A stretch of DNA of 64,000 nt from Mucilaginibacter kameinonensis (GCF_003675385.1 NZ_RCWZ01000005.1:248001-312000); one strand, 5' to 3'. Positions 52,307 to 61,437 are shown, counted from the stretch's first letter. The notes: generated by a model not told the origin, from the letters alone. Numbers and translations are program-made.

Positions 52307-53412
52307 AGCTTATCGCTTACCACTCCCTGGAACCTATAATAGTTATTATAAAATAGCCAATAAGCTATAACCGTGTTTAGAGGTATAAGTACCCATAGCA
52401 GCTTAAACATGATAATCCAGAACAGTACAATAAATAACCCTAATATCCATTGCAGGTATTTATCCATATTTAACCCGAACCAGTAAAGCAGGCAATGGAA
52501 GAGCATTACAATGCTTAACGCTAAAAACAATAGCTCAATGGCCATCAACGGCTTAAATCTGCTAAAGAGCCAGATGCTTTCGGGGAGTAGCAGAACAAAA
52601 TAGACACCAATGAAGTTCAGAAATCGCCTTTTCCTGCTGTAAGGCAAATTACGGGAGAAGCTAAGTGCGTTTTCCTCAAACTTTCTTTCCTCAAATATTA
52701 AAACGATATGCGCGGTCACAACAGCGAGTACGGCTATACCGGCAACCCGTACATCAGTTTTTACATCGGCAAATACATAAAACACCCCGGTAATAATAAG
52801 CCATGAAAGCCCTTTGGTGATCAGATAAGGAACCTTGCGTTTATCAAACAGGTGATAAATGTACAGACTGAAATAAGGTTTGCGCCATTTGCTGCTTAGC
52901 TTCAACAATAGCGATTGATTATTGCCGTCAATCAGTCTATTGATCTGTTTTACATAAATAACCGCGCTCGAATAGCTAAGTATCAAAAGGTATAAGAAAA
53001 TACAAACGGGCAACACATAATAATGGTTGGCAAAACCAACACTAATTGTTATGAATGCATAAACTATTATTGGTGACAGTATCGCCGCCTGTGCCCAAAA
53101 CCAACTTTTTAATTGCTTTTGTTTACTTAATGAGTTGCTGCTGTAAAACAAGAAGTGTTGTCCGGCAGCAAAGATCTGCCCGGATACATAATGCCAGCTT
53201 TTGATGGCGTAGATAAGCCAGATCACAAATACAATTGCCATCACTGCCGAGCTGCTATCCATTGCCAGCATCAACGCTTTGTGATAACCTATTAGGTATT
53301 GAGGTGGCACCACACCAACCATCGCCAGGAAAACAAACAGTAAAATCCCCGCGTGTACCCTGAAAAAGCCACCGGCAAATATTTTTAACAAAACATTGGT
53401 TAGCGACTTCAT
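52303..53412 (-). CDS. Integral membrane protein, probable ABC-type permease
   Basis: 369-residue protein with roughly eight hydrophobic segments, including a long central block of alternating membrane spans. No sequence signature I recognise, but it overlaps the upstream ABC ATPase gene by a single base (TAATG), which strongly implies a matching exporter permease. Substrate and direction unknown. Its stop overlaps that of prmC by 4 bp at the tail-to-tail site. Confidence 0.7.
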   Translation of the reverse strand: MKSLTNVLLKIFAGGFFRVHAGILLFVFLAMVGVVPPQYLIGYHKALMLAMDSSSAVMAIVFVIWLIYAIKSWHYVSGQIFAAGQHFLFYSSNSLSKQKQLKSWFWAQAAILSPIIVYAFITISVGFANHYYVLPVCIFLYLLILSYSSAVIYVKQINRLIDGNNQSLLLKLSSKWRKPYFSLYIYHLFDKRKVPYLITKGLSWLIITGVFYVFADVKTDVRVAGIAVLAVVTAHIVLIFEERKFEENALSFSRNLPYSRKRRFLNFIGVYFVLLLPESIWLFSRFKPLMAIELLFLALSIVMLFHCLLYWFGLNMDKYLQWILGLFIVLFWIIMFKLLWVLIPLNTVIAYWLFYNNYYRFQGVVSDKL

Positions 53413-54047
53413 TAATTGATAAACTTTAGGGTTTGATCCTCAACTAAAAGTTCACCGGATACTGGTAGCGAACCATCCTCCAGTATTTGATGTGAGGATA
53501 GCAAAAAACTGGTTCCCTCCTGTTCATGTTTTTCACGTATCCAATTGTTTAGTATGGCTAATGAAGCTGTGTCAATGGTGATTAAAGGTTCATCAAGCAG
53601 GATCAGCTTCGGTTTACCCAAAAAGGCCAATAACAGCGATATTTTTTTCATCATGCCGCTGCTGTAGGTACCAACCGGCCGATCAACAAAACTTTGCATA
53701 CCCATACTTTTAATATAGTGATCCTGTTGGCCTGTCGGTGCATCTTTAGCATCAGCAAACAGGGCTATCATTTCTGTGCCGGTTAAAAAATCAGGAAACA
53801 CCGGTTCAGCTTCGGCGAAATTCACAAGTTTACGGTAAGGTACCGGCTGCTTTTTAATGCTGATATGATCAGCAAGCAAAATATCACCGTCAAATGCCAG
53901 TATACCTGCAATTGATTTCAGCAAGGTGCTTTTACCCGATCCATTGACTCCCTTTATCCAATAGATACCGGCTTCAAGCCTAAGGTCCTCAACTTTTAAG
54001 GCAGGATAATTGCCGTATGATTTTTTAAAGTTTTGAAATTGCAGCAT
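53412..54047 (-). CDS. ABC transporter ATP-binding protein
   Basis: 211-residue stand-alone ABC ATPase. Walker A GVNGSGKST (about 34-42), signature YSSGMMKKISLLLA, Walker B LILLDEPL with the catalytic glutamate, and switch histidine in LLSSHQ are all visible. Translationally coupled to the permease gene downstream (TAATG). Substrate unknown; resembles CcmA-like small exporters. Confidence 0.92.
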   Translation of the reverse strand: MLQFQNFKKSYGNYPALKVEDLRLEAGIYWIKGVNGSGKSTLLKSIAGILAFDGDILLADHISIKKQPVPYRKLVNFAEAEPVFPDFLTGTEMIALFADAKDAPTGQQDHYIKSMGMQSFVDRPVGTYSSGMMKKISLLLAFLGKPKLILLDEPLITIDTASLAILNNWIREKHEQEGTSFLLSSHQILEDGSLPVSGELLVEDQTLKFIN

Positions 54048-54089
54048 CGTCGGTTTTGATAAAAAAATGAATACGTTGTTACATTAAAA

Positions 54090-54110
54090 AAGACGCATCA
54101 AAAGCGTCTT
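54090..54110 (-). terminator. Terminator after ddl
   Basis: AAGACGC (54090-54096) pairs with GCGTCTT (54104-54110) with loop ATCAAAA; the minus strand then reads TTTTTAATG. It lies about 50 bp after the ddl stop. Confidence 0.8.
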
Positions 54111-54161
54111 CTTTAATTTGAATTCTAAATAAATCCGAAATCGAAAATCCCAGTTCCAAAA

Positions 54162-55145
54162 TTACAAGGCTGCTCCTTCAATCAGCGCGCTATAAAACTC
54201 GCCAACGTCCATGCCGGCAGCCCGAACTTGTTGCGGGATCAAGCTGGCAGCCGATTGGCCAGGTGTTGTGTTAATCTCGATGAAATAAAAATCGTTACTG
54301 CCTTCCAGCAAAATAAAATCAATCCTTGCCATGCCGCGGCAGTTAAGGCGGGTGTATACCTCGGTAACTATACCGGCAATTTCCTGAACTTTTTCGGGAG
54401 CCAGATCTGCAGGGGTTATCTCCTGGGTTACGCCCGAGGTATACTTTGCCTCGTAATCAAAAAAATCTTTTGAAGTAATGATCTGGGTAGCAGGCAAAAC
54501 TTTTATTTTGCCGTGCAAACGGGCTATGCCAATGCTAAACTCGCGGCCTTTTATAAATTCTTCAACCAATACCTGTGCATCTTCCTGAAATGCCCTGTTC
54601 AATGCCTCGGGTAAGCCTGCAATGTTTTGTACTTTGCTCATACCCACGCTGCTGCCACCATTGTTTGGCTTAACAAATAGCGGGAATTTCAAATTGGCGG
54701 CAATAGTAGCAACATCATGTACATCGCGCTCAAATAAACGCATGGAATGTGCGGTATGTAAGCCATGAATACCATTTACAATGGCTTTTGTATAAGCCTT
54801 ATTCATGGTAATGGCCGATGTTGTGGCATCGCAGGTATTATATGGAATGCCAAGCATGTCAAAGTAGCCTTGCAGTTTGCCATCCTCGCCAGGGGTTCCG
54901 TGAATGGTGATGAAAGCGAAGTCGAATTTTATCTTTTCCTGGTTAAGGGTAATGGTGAAATCATTTTTATCTACATCAACTGTAGTGTCATCAGCTTCAA
55001 AAAACCACCTGTCGCGGGTAACTAATATGGTATAAACTTTATAATTACTATTTGACGCCAGGTTAGCGGCAATGTTTTTTGCACTGTTAAGGGATACTTC
55101 ATATTCGCCGGTAAAACCTCCGGCCAAAAGGGCTATATTTTTCAT
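54162..55145 (-). CDS. ddl: D-alanine--D-alanine ligase
   Basis: 327-residue ATP-grasp enzyme joining two D-alanines for peptidoglycan. N-terminal LLAGGFTGEYEVSL, then the substrate glycine-rich HGTPGEDGKLQGYFDMLGIPYN, the ATP-binding KPNNGGSSVGMSK and late EINTTPGQ motif are visible. Length is normal. Not in an obvious operon; upstream is a 240-bp region with the divergent PASTA gene. Confidence 0.96.
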   Translation of the reverse strand: MKNIALLAGGFTGEYEVSLNSAKNIAANLASNSNYKVYTILVTRDRWFFEADDTTVDVDKNDFTITLNQEKIKFDFAFITIHGTPGEDGKLQGYFDMLGIPYNTCDATTSAITMNKAYTKAIVNGIHGLHTAHSMRLFERDVHDVATIAANLKFPLFVKPNNGGSSVGMSKVQNIAGLPEALNRAFQEDAQVLVEEFIKGREFSIGIARLHGKIKVLPATQIITSKDFFDYEAKYTSGVTQEITPADLAPEKVQEIAGIVTEVYTRLNCRGMARIDFILLEGSNDFYFIEINTTPGQSAASLIPQQVRAAGMDVGEFYSALIEGAAL

Positions 55146-55385
55146 GATTATAGTCAGAAAGTCCGAAAGTCGGTAAAGTCCGAAAGCCGGAAGCAGACCC
55201 CCAAATTTAGTAATTAGATGATGCGGTCATAATTTTTTCTGAACATCCCGGCAATAAAATCAACATGAAATTAACTTGCTGACTTACGGACTTTACCGAC
55301 TGGCGGACAACTTTAAAACTTTACGGCTAACAAAATAATTCCTATGTTTGATACTTAATTAAAAGGTTTATCCTTATATATACTG

Positions 55386-56180
55386 ATGAGCAAATTTGGG
55401 GCTTACTTAAAATCAAAATCATTCCGGAATAACTTATTAATGGCTATTGTTACAGTGATAGCTGTTGTTTTAATAGCATTTTTTAGTCTTGGTTATTATA
55501 CCCGCCATGGTTCGGGCATACCTGTACCAAAGCTTAAGGGCCTTACCATTGATAAGGCTATGGATATTTTAAAAGAACAGGGATTTGGCTATAAAATAGA
55601 TTCTGTTTATGTACAGGATGTAGCCCCCGGAACTATTGTTGAGCAGGATCCCGATCCGGGAACCAACGTTAAGGAAAATCGTGTGATTTACCTTACTATG
55701 GTTACTTTACAGGCGCCAAACGTAGCCCTCCCCGATCTTGAACAAAGCAATTACCGCGAAGCCATCGCCACGATATCAAACTACGGATTAAAAGTTGGTG
55801 ACACTACTTACCGCTCGGATATTGCCCGAGACAGAATCCTTGAAGTGCGTTTTGGCGGCCAGGTTATAAAACCGGGTACCAAAATTCCAAAAGGCTCAAG
55901 AATTGACCTCGTTTTGGGTGATGGCGAAGGCGCAAGTGAAGTGGAAATCCCGGAGCTGGTAAACCTCGACCTTGATGCTGCCCGTTTTGCAATTAAAGGT
56001 GCCGGATTAACCGTAGGTATCATTACTTATCAGGGTACTATTACCGACTCGACAAACGTTGTAGTTGTTTCGCAATACCCAATGAAAACCGATTCGTTAA
56101 GCAAAACAAGTATTGGTACGCGTATAAACCTTACTGTTTCACAAGGTACAAAAACAGATGCAGCCCCACCGGCAAATTAA
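55386..56180 (+). CDS. PASTA-domain membrane protein
   Basis: 264-residue bitopic protein. Short cytoplasmic segment, membrane helix (about 17-35) and three extracytoplasmic PASTA domains (about 45-110, 115-180 and 185-255), each with the VP.L.GL..A...L pattern. PASTA domains bind peptidoglycan or muropeptides. A kinase domain, usual in PASTA kinases, is absent, so this is a sensor-like adaptor. The last 23 bp overlap the rhodanese gene, and cell-wall genes ddl (divergent) and mltG (downstream) are near. Confidence 0.85.
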   Translation: MSKFGAYLKSKSFRNNLLMAIVTVIAVVLIAFFSLGYYTRHGSGIPVPKLKGLTIDKAMDILKEQGFGYKIDSVYVQDVAPGTIVEQDPDPGTNVKENRVIYLTMVTLQAPNVALPDLEQSNYREAIATISNYGLKVGDTTYRSDIARDRILEVRFGGQVIKPGTKIPKGSRIDLVLGDGEGASEVEIPELVNLDLDAARFAIKGAGLTVGIITYQGTITDSTNVVVVSQYPMKTDSLSKTSIGTRINLTVSQGTKTDAAPPAN

Positions 56181-56466
56181 AGCAACAGAACTGATTGAGC
56201 GCTTAAATAGAGGTGAAAGCCTTAACCTGATTGATGTGCGCGAGGTTATTGAATATCTCACTTATAATATAGGAGGTAGCAATATTCCTTTGTCAAAACT
56301 GGAAAGCACGCTTAACAGTTTAAGCTACAACAAAACCGATGAGATAATCGTTATCTGCAAGGTTGGTTTGAGGAGTGAAACGGCACAAACCATATTGGAA
56401 CAGCATGGCTATAGTAATGTGCGCAATTTAAGCGGCGGGTTAATAGCTGTTCAAAAACTAAAATAA
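56158..56466 (+). CDS. Rhodanese-like domain protein
   Basis: 102-residue single-domain rhodanese. The active-site cysteine is in VICKVGLRSETA (Cys about 63), the usual position for sulfurtransfer loop CxxGxRS. The gene begins inside the end of the PASTA gene (23-bp overlap) and precedes mltG by 32 bp, suggesting one transcription unit. Sulfur acceptor unknown. Confidence 0.9.
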   Translation: MQPHRQIKATELIERLNRGESLNLIDVREVIEYLTYNIGGSNIPLSKLESTLNSLSYNKTDEIIVICKVGLRSETAQTILEQHGYSNVRNLSGGLIAVQKLK

Positions 56467-56497
56467 ATACAAGAAAACACACTATCTATTCAATATC

Positions 56498-57550
56498 ATG
56501 ACCGCGAAAAAACAAGGATCAGGCATGCTCAAAAAATTTATCATAGCACTGGTTGTCGTTATCGTAGTGCTTTTAGGTTTTACAGGATTTAATTATTACC
56601 TTAAGTACTTCGGCCCCAACGTTACCGGTAAGCAGGAATATTTATATATACACACCGGCGCAACTTTTAACGATGTTTTTAAAACTATCCAGGATGAAGG
56701 TATTGTTAAAGATACCGCATCGTTTGCGTGGGCAGCCCGTAACATGAATTATACTACCCGTGTAAAGCCGGGTAAATACCGTTTGCATGAAGGTTTGGGT
56801 AACCGTAAACTTATCAATATGCTGGCATCGGGTACCCAGGAGCCCGTTAAGGTTGAATTTCATGGCTTGAGGCTTAAGGAGCAATTTGCCGGTTTTATTT
56901 CCAAAAAGATAGAACCTGATTCAATGGCAATTATCAGGCTGCTTGATTCGGCAAGTTTTGTAAGTAAATATGGCTTTACTACCGATAACGTGTATACGGT
57001 GATCATGCCCGATTCGTACCAGATGTACTGGAACACAAGTCCGGAGAAATTCTTTAAAAGGATGTATGATCACTACGAAGCCTTTTGGACTGCTGAACGG
57101 AAGCAGAAAGCGACTGCTATAAATCTGACTCCCCAGGAAGTATCTATCCTGGCGTCGATAGTTGATGCCGAGGCGCTGCATGATGATGAAATGCCTGCCG
57201 TGGCGGGTTTATATCTTAACCGTTTAAAAAGAGGCATGACGCTGGACGCCGATCCTACAGTGATCTTCGCGATGAATGATTTTACTATAAAACGTGTACT
57301 TACCCGTTACCTTTCATACAATTCGCCATACAATACTTATCTGCATAAAGGTTTACCTCCGGGACCTATCATGATGCCATCGGTAAATGCTGTAAAGGCA
57401 GTGCTCAACTATCAGAAGAACGATTACATTTATATGTGCGCCAAAGCTGATTTTTCGGGTTACCATGCTTTCGCAACAAATGTAGCCGACCATTTGGTTA
57501 ATGCTCATAAATTTCAACAAGCCCTTAACGAACGTAAGATCCTCAGGTAA
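56498..57550 (+). CDS. mltG: Endolytic transglycosylase MltG
   Basis: 350-residue inner-membrane lytic transglycosylase that cleaves nascent glycan strands to set peptidoglycan length. Single N-terminal membrane helix (about 12-30), LysM-like domain, then the YceG catalytic domain (about 115-335) with LNRLKRGMTLDADPTVIFAM and the active-site segment SIVDAE (220-225). The usual SIVEKE is replaced by SIVDAE, so Asp223 takes the position of the catalytic Glu; E225 is kept. Followed with a 1-bp overlap by a thioesterase gene. Confidence 0.92.
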   Translation: MTAKKQGSGMLKKFIIALVVVIVVLLGFTGFNYYLKYFGPNVTGKQEYLYIHTGATFNDVFKTIQDEGIVKDTASFAWAARNMNYTTRVKPGKYRLHEGLGNRKLINMLASGTQEPVKVEFHGLRLKEQFAGFISKKIEPDSMAIIRLLDSASFVSKYGFTTDNVYTVIMPDSYQMYWNTSPEKFFKRMYDHYEAFWTAERKQKATAINLTPQEVSILASIVDAEALHDDEMPAVAGLYLNRLKRGMTLDADPTVIFAMNDFTIKRVLTRYLSYNSPYNTYLHKGLPPGPIMMPSVNAVKAVLNYQKNDYIYMCAKADFSGYHAFATNVADHLVNAHKFQQALNERKILR

Positions 57551-57957
57551 TGTTTGAGCACACCACCAAAATACGGGTGCGCTACGGCGAAACCGATCAG
57601 ATGGGTTATATGTATTACGGTAATTATGCCGAGTTTTATGAAGTTGGCCGTGTAGAAATGCTCCGGAGCCTTGGTCTCACCTACAAAGGCATGGAAGAAT
57701 CGGGCATTATGATGCCCGTACTCGAACTGAACTGTAAGTACCTGAAACCTGCTTTGTACGACGAACAGATCAGCATCAGGGTAATCATGGATAAATTGCC
57801 GGGCATTCGTATTCATTTTAGGTATGAGCTTTCAAACCCGAAAGGCGAGCTTATCAATACAGGTGAAACACTGCTGGTGTTCATCAATATGAAAACCAAT
57901 CGCCCGTGTTTGCCGCCGCAAGATTTTACAGATAGATTAATGCCCTTTTTTAAGTAA
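57550..57957 (+). CDS. Acyl-CoA thioesterase, 4HBT/YbgC family
   Basis: 135-residue hotdog-fold protein with the YbgC-type active site: Y-G-E-T-D-Q-M-G-Y-M-Y-Y-G-N-Y near residues 11-25 contains the aspartate and asparagine expected. Starts in the mltG stop (TAATG, 1-bp overlap), so it is translationally coupled. Substrate unknown; related members act on short-chain acyl-CoAs. Paralogue of the gene at 924. Confidence 0.92.
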   Translation: MFEHTTKIRVRYGETDQMGYMYYGNYAEFYEVGRVEMLRSLGLTYKGMEESGIMMPVLELNCKYLKPALYDEQISIRVIMDKLPGIRIHFRYELSNPKGELINTGETLLVFINMKTNRPCLPPQDFTDRLMPFFK

Positions 57958-57967
57958 ATTTGGGTAA

Positions 57968-58948
57968 ATGAAATGGCTGCACCGCTTTTTACTTCGGTTT
58001 AGGTTCTACAGGTACATCATCGAGTGGACAAAATCTGTCATTATCCCGGGATTCAGGCCGTTGCCGCTTTATACTGTTATTGATTTCTTTGTTAAGGAAA
58101 TCACCAACAATTCGCTCATTAACCGGGCTTACGCGTTGGCTTATAGTTTTATGCTGGCCATTTTTCCGGCTACCATCTTTTTGTTTACGCTTATCCCCTA
58201 TGTACCCATTAAGCATTTCAGGGGTAACCTGATGATGGTTCTGGCCTCTGTAATGCCTACAAATGCTTATATGGCCTTCAGGGAAACCCTTTTTGATATC
58301 GTGAGCAATCAAAACGGCAAATTACTTTCATTCGGTTTCCTGTCCACCCTGTATTTTGCAACCAACGGCGTTATTAACCTTATGAAGGCGTTTAACAAAT
58401 CTTCGTTAATTGAAGATAAGCGGACCTGGCTCCGACGCCGTTTAGTAGCCACCGGTATTACTGTTGCTATAAGTTTTGCATTACTACTGGCAATTTCTAT
58501 CCTCATATTGGGACAATCTATTATTAAGTTTATTCAATCGCACGTAGCCTCCGAAAATCACTTTTGGGTATACCCTGTGATGCTGTTCAGGTGGGTGATT
58601 ATCGTGGTGATTATTTTTGTTACCATAGGTTGCTTGTACCGTTATGCGCCTGCACACAAAAAGAAGTGGAACTTCGTAAACCCCGGTTCTATATTGGCTA
58701 CAGCGTTGGCGGTTTTAACTTCCCTCGGCTTCTCGTACTACATCAATAATTTCTCGTCATATAATAAAGTTTATGGATCGATAGGAACACTTATCGTAGT
58801 AATGATCTGGATGTATATAAACTCATTAATTTTGATCATCGGGTTCGAATTAAACGCGTCCGTGGAGCTTTCCAAGCGTACAATCCGCATCGTAAAACCT
58901 CGTTTTAACACTTTTCGGACGAAAAAAGTCACTCAGATTAAAAATTAA
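57968..58948 (+). CDS. YihY/UPF0761 family membrane protein
   Basis: 326-residue inner-membrane protein with about six helices, belonging to the YihY/BrkB-like family (formerly ribonuclease BN). Visible features include the N-terminal cytoplasmic stretch, the AYALAYSFMLAIFPATIFL segment and LYRYAPAHKKKWNFVNPGSILAT. Function is not settled; earlier nuclease assignment was withdrawn for the family. It follows the thioesterase by 10 bp in the same direction. Confidence 0.88.
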   Translation: MKWLHRFLLRFRFYRYIIEWTKSVIIPGFRPLPLYTVIDFFVKEITNNSLINRAYALAYSFMLAIFPATIFLFTLIPYVPIKHFRGNLMMVLASVMPTNAYMAFRETLFDIVSNQNGKLLSFGFLSTLYFATNGVINLMKAFNKSSLIEDKRTWLRRRLVATGITVAISFALLLAISILILGQSIIKFIQSHVASENHFWVYPVMLFRWVIIVVIIFVTIGCLYRYAPAHKKKWNFVNPGSILATALAVLTSLGFSYYINNFSSYNKVYGSIGTLIVVMIWMYINSLILIIGFELNASVELSKRTIRIVKPRFNTFRTKKVTQIKN

Positions 58949-59010
58949 CTTTCTGTTAATCAGTAATTTATATAGATTATTTAATTAAATCAAAAAAAGT
59001 ACAATTCAAA

Positions 59011-59041
59011 TTTGGCAATTCGGTTCAGATTTGTACTTTTG
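59011..59041 (+). promoter_or_regulatory. Promoter of tRNA-Ser
   Basis: -33 TTTG (59011-59014) and -7 TACTTTTG (59034-59041) with a 19-bp gap match the Bacteroidota consensus closely. The tRNA begins at 59047, five bases past the -7 element. Confidence 0.75.
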
Positions 59042-59046
59042 TCGCC

Positions 59047-59133
59047 GGAGAGTTGGCAGAGTGGTCGATTGCGGCAGTCTTGAAAACTGTTGAACTGTGA
59101 AAGGTTCCTGGGGTTCGAATCCCTAACTCTCCG
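59047..59133 (+). tRNA. tRNA-Ser(UGA)
   Basis: 87-nt class II tRNA. Acceptor arm GGAGAGT (59047-59053) pairs with ACTCTCC (59126-59132), followed by discriminator G. Anticodon stem 59074-59078 with 59086-59090 and loop CTTGAAA gives anticodon TGA (59081-59083), which decodes UCA/UCG-type serine codons. The long variable arm and GGTTCGAAT T-loop are present. The CCA end is not encoded. Confidence 0.95.
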
Positions 59134-59157
59134 CATCAAGTGAATAAAGTTTTTGTA

Positions 59158-59189
59158 AAACGCCTCAAATCATAGGATTTGGGGCGTTT
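59158..59189 (+). terminator. Terminator of tRNA-Ser
   Basis: Stem AAACGCC-TCAAATC (59158-59171) with GATTTG-GGGCGTTT (59176-59189), loop ATAG, followed by CTTGTTT. It lies 25 bp after the tRNA. Confidence 0.85.
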
Positions 59190-59327
59190 CTTGTTTACAG
59201 GCTACGCATCCAAACGCAATGCTTCTCAATCTGATCGAGACCTCTTGCGGGACCTGTTTCAGTCTCCTAATTTTAGGTCTCGCTAAACCGCTAAATGTTT
59301 ATTTATTAACCTTTAATTGTTAAAGCG

Positions 59328-60551
59328 ATGATCAGAACTGTTTGTATAAACTTTTCTTTGAAAAAAAGCAAAACCCTGACCAATGGGACGGCTCCTATTT
59401 ATCTCCGGCTTACCGTTTCCGGGGAACGTGTTGAGTTCACTACTCGAAGGTATATCAAACCTGAACGCTGGAATGGAAACACTCAAAAGATGAACGGCAC
59501 CAATGATGAAGCTCGCGTATTCAACAACTATCTCAAAACCTTGGAACAAAAAGTCTTTGAAGAGCACCGCCTCATGATTGATGGCAAAGTTCCTCTGACT
59601 GCAGCAAACTTAAGAGATAGATTACTTGGGACGCCGGATGTTAAACGCGCAAAGATGCTTGTACCGATTTTTAAAGAACACAATCGCCGTATTAAGTCTC
59701 TCGTTGGCAAAGAATATGCAAGCGGTACTTTGGAGCGCTATGAGACCAGCTTAAAACACACGGTTGCCTTCATGGAATGGCAATATCAAAAAAGCGATAT
59801 CGATATTACTGATATCGATCATGAGTTTATAACCTCTTATGATTATTATCTCCGTTCAGAATGTAAATGCAGCAATAATACCGCTGTAAAATACATCAAG
59901 AATTTTAAGAAGATAATTAGGATTTGTATAGCTAACGGATGGCTGGATAAAGACCCATTTATCAACTACAAGGCGAAGGTAAAAGAAGTAGTAAGACAGT
60001 ACCTCACGAGGGATGAAATACAGGTTATGGCCGACAAAGCGTTTGTCAGCGAAAGGGTTAACCAGGTAAGGGATATATTCCTTTTTAGCTGTTTTACAGG
60101 CTTGGCTTATGCTGATGTCAAGAAACTCAAAAGATCAGAGCTCAATGTTGGACTTGATAAACAACAATGGATCTTTACTAGCAGACAAAAAACGGATTCT
60201 CCTTCCCGCATACCCTTGCTACCGATCGCATTAAAGATATTGTCCAAGTACGAGGATAACGCTGAATGCCTCCACAAGGATAGGTTGTTGCCGGTGTTAT
60301 CAAACCAAAAAATGAATAGCTATCTAAAAGAAATCGCAGACTTGTGCGGAATAAAGAAAGAACTGACCTATCACATCGCCCGACATACGTTCGCTACATC
60401 TGTAACCCTGGCCAATGGCGTTTCTATTGAAAGTGTTTCTAAAATGCTTGGCCATAAAAATATCCGCACGACACAGCATTATGCAAAAATCCTTGATGCG
60501 AGGGTAAGTGAAGATATGGAAATACTGAGATCTAAATTAGCTATCGTCTAA
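59328..60551 (+). CDS. Tyrosine-type integrase (IntDOT-like)
   Basis: 407-residue integrase of the type found on Bacteroidota conjugative and mobilisable elements. N-terminal arm-binding segment opens MIRTVCINFSLKKSKTL, followed by the SAM-like domain (about 105-195) and catalytic domain (about 210-400). HxxR is H-I-A-R-H, then GHKNIRTTQHYAKI carries the box H and nucleophile Y. The usual first Arg motif (TGLRxSE) reads TGLAYADV, without the arginine, as is known for IntDOT. Lies 195 bp behind tRNA-Ser. Confidence 0.92.
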   Translation: MIRTVCINFSLKKSKTLTNGTAPIYLRLTVSGERVEFTTRRYIKPERWNGNTQKMNGTNDEARVFNNYLKTLEQKVFEEHRLMIDGKVPLTAANLRDRLLGTPDVKRAKMLVPIFKEHNRRIKSLVGKEYASGTLERYETSLKHTVAFMEWQYQKSDIDITDIDHEFITSYDYYLRSECKCSNNTAVKYIKNFKKIIRICIANGWLDKDPFINYKAKVKEVVRQYLTRDEIQVMADKAFVSERVNQVRDIFLFSCFTGLAYADVKKLKRSELNVGLDKQQWIFTSRQKTDSPSRIPLLPIALKILSKYEDNAECLHKDRLLPVLSNQKMNSYLKEIADLCGIKKELTYHIARHTFATSVTLANGVSIESVSKMLGHKNIRTTQHYAKILDARVSEDMEILRSKLAIV

Positions 60552-60570
60552 CACTTAAATTTAAAATGAA

Positions 60571-60680
60571 ATGATGAATATTATTTCGAACGAAATAGTG
60601 ATCTATAGCATCTACCAGGTAAGGAATCAAAAGGTCATGTTTGATTTTGATCTTGCAGAGTTATACCGCGTGAAAACAGT
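60571..60680 (+). pseudogene. ORF6N domain gene fragment
   Basis: The opening residues, up to L-A-E-L-Y-R-V-K-T, match the N-terminus of phage-type ORF6N DNA-binding proteins (family about 180 aa). After roughly position 60680 the frame reads into antisense sequence of the next gene, so the ORF continues only to 60780 without family resemblance. Only about 36 family-like codons are left. The gene has been cut by a rearrangement at the same place where the neighbouring ATPase ends. Confidence 0.65.
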
Positions 60681-61437
60681 CTTTCAGGGTCACCGTCTTA
60701 CTGATCCGGCGCTTGCTTTGCAGTTCCCGGAGCGGGTACAGCACATTATCAGCGCCGTCCATATCCTCGATCAGCAATAACTTATTCTTCAATTCATCTT
60801 TACCAAAGTAGTAAAAGGCATTCATGGACAGCATAGTGATCTCCAGCTTATCTTCTTCCGGGATCAGTTCGCTGACCCTTTCCTGTAACCAGGTCTTGCC
60901 GGTGCCGGACGGCCCCAGGCACATCAGGTGCAGCGGCGTATTCCGCTTTCTTGATATATAGACCAGGTAGGCGATCAGGCTGTTCACTTCCTCGCCGATA
61001 ATGCCGCTGGCCGAGATCGCCTGCCGGGTCCGTCCGAGCATGCCGGGCGCTTTGAGGTATTGCAGGGCGATCTTACGCTCGGCCTCGGTAAGCTGTTTCT
61101 TTTCTGCCTGCTTAGGCTTCATAGCTTCCAGCCGTTCAGAGCGGTAGTCTTCCAGGGCAGTCGTCAGGCGGCTGATGGCCCCGGCCAGTTCAGCAGCAGC
61201 CACATCCAGCGCATCGGCGGCCTTCTCAATCAACTGCTCCGCCTGGACACTGTTGTATAGATCGAGGTTGTGGCGAAAGGCTCTGTTAGTATTGCTACCG
61301 CTGACTATCTTCAATGTTACTTTTAAGCGGTCAAAGCCGGTCAGCTTAATGCCGCCCAGGACGGTTGTATGCAATTTGCCATCGATATAAAGCAACAATT
61401 CAGGATTATCAACAATAAGCTTAGGTACTATATTCAT
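60661..61437 (-). pseudogene. C-terminally truncated mobile-element ATPase
   Basis: 258-residue remnant of a P-loop ATPase found with primase/CHC2 genes of Bacteroidota mobile elements. Walker A is intact (GPSGTGKTW, about 165-175) and Walker B is KLLLIEDMDGAD, followed by YPLRELQSKRRISKTVTLKD. After this the sequence ends in six residues without similarity (CFHAV and stop), where the family carries on much further. It is inverted relative to the ORF6N fragment and meets it at about 60673-60685. Noticeably GC-rich, so probably a recent foreign piece. Confidence 0.7.

Noticed and set aside
60681..60780. 3' part of the 69-codon ORF6N frame as a real gene
   Set aside because: After about 60680 the frame is antisense to the truncated ATPase and loses all ORF6N resemblance.
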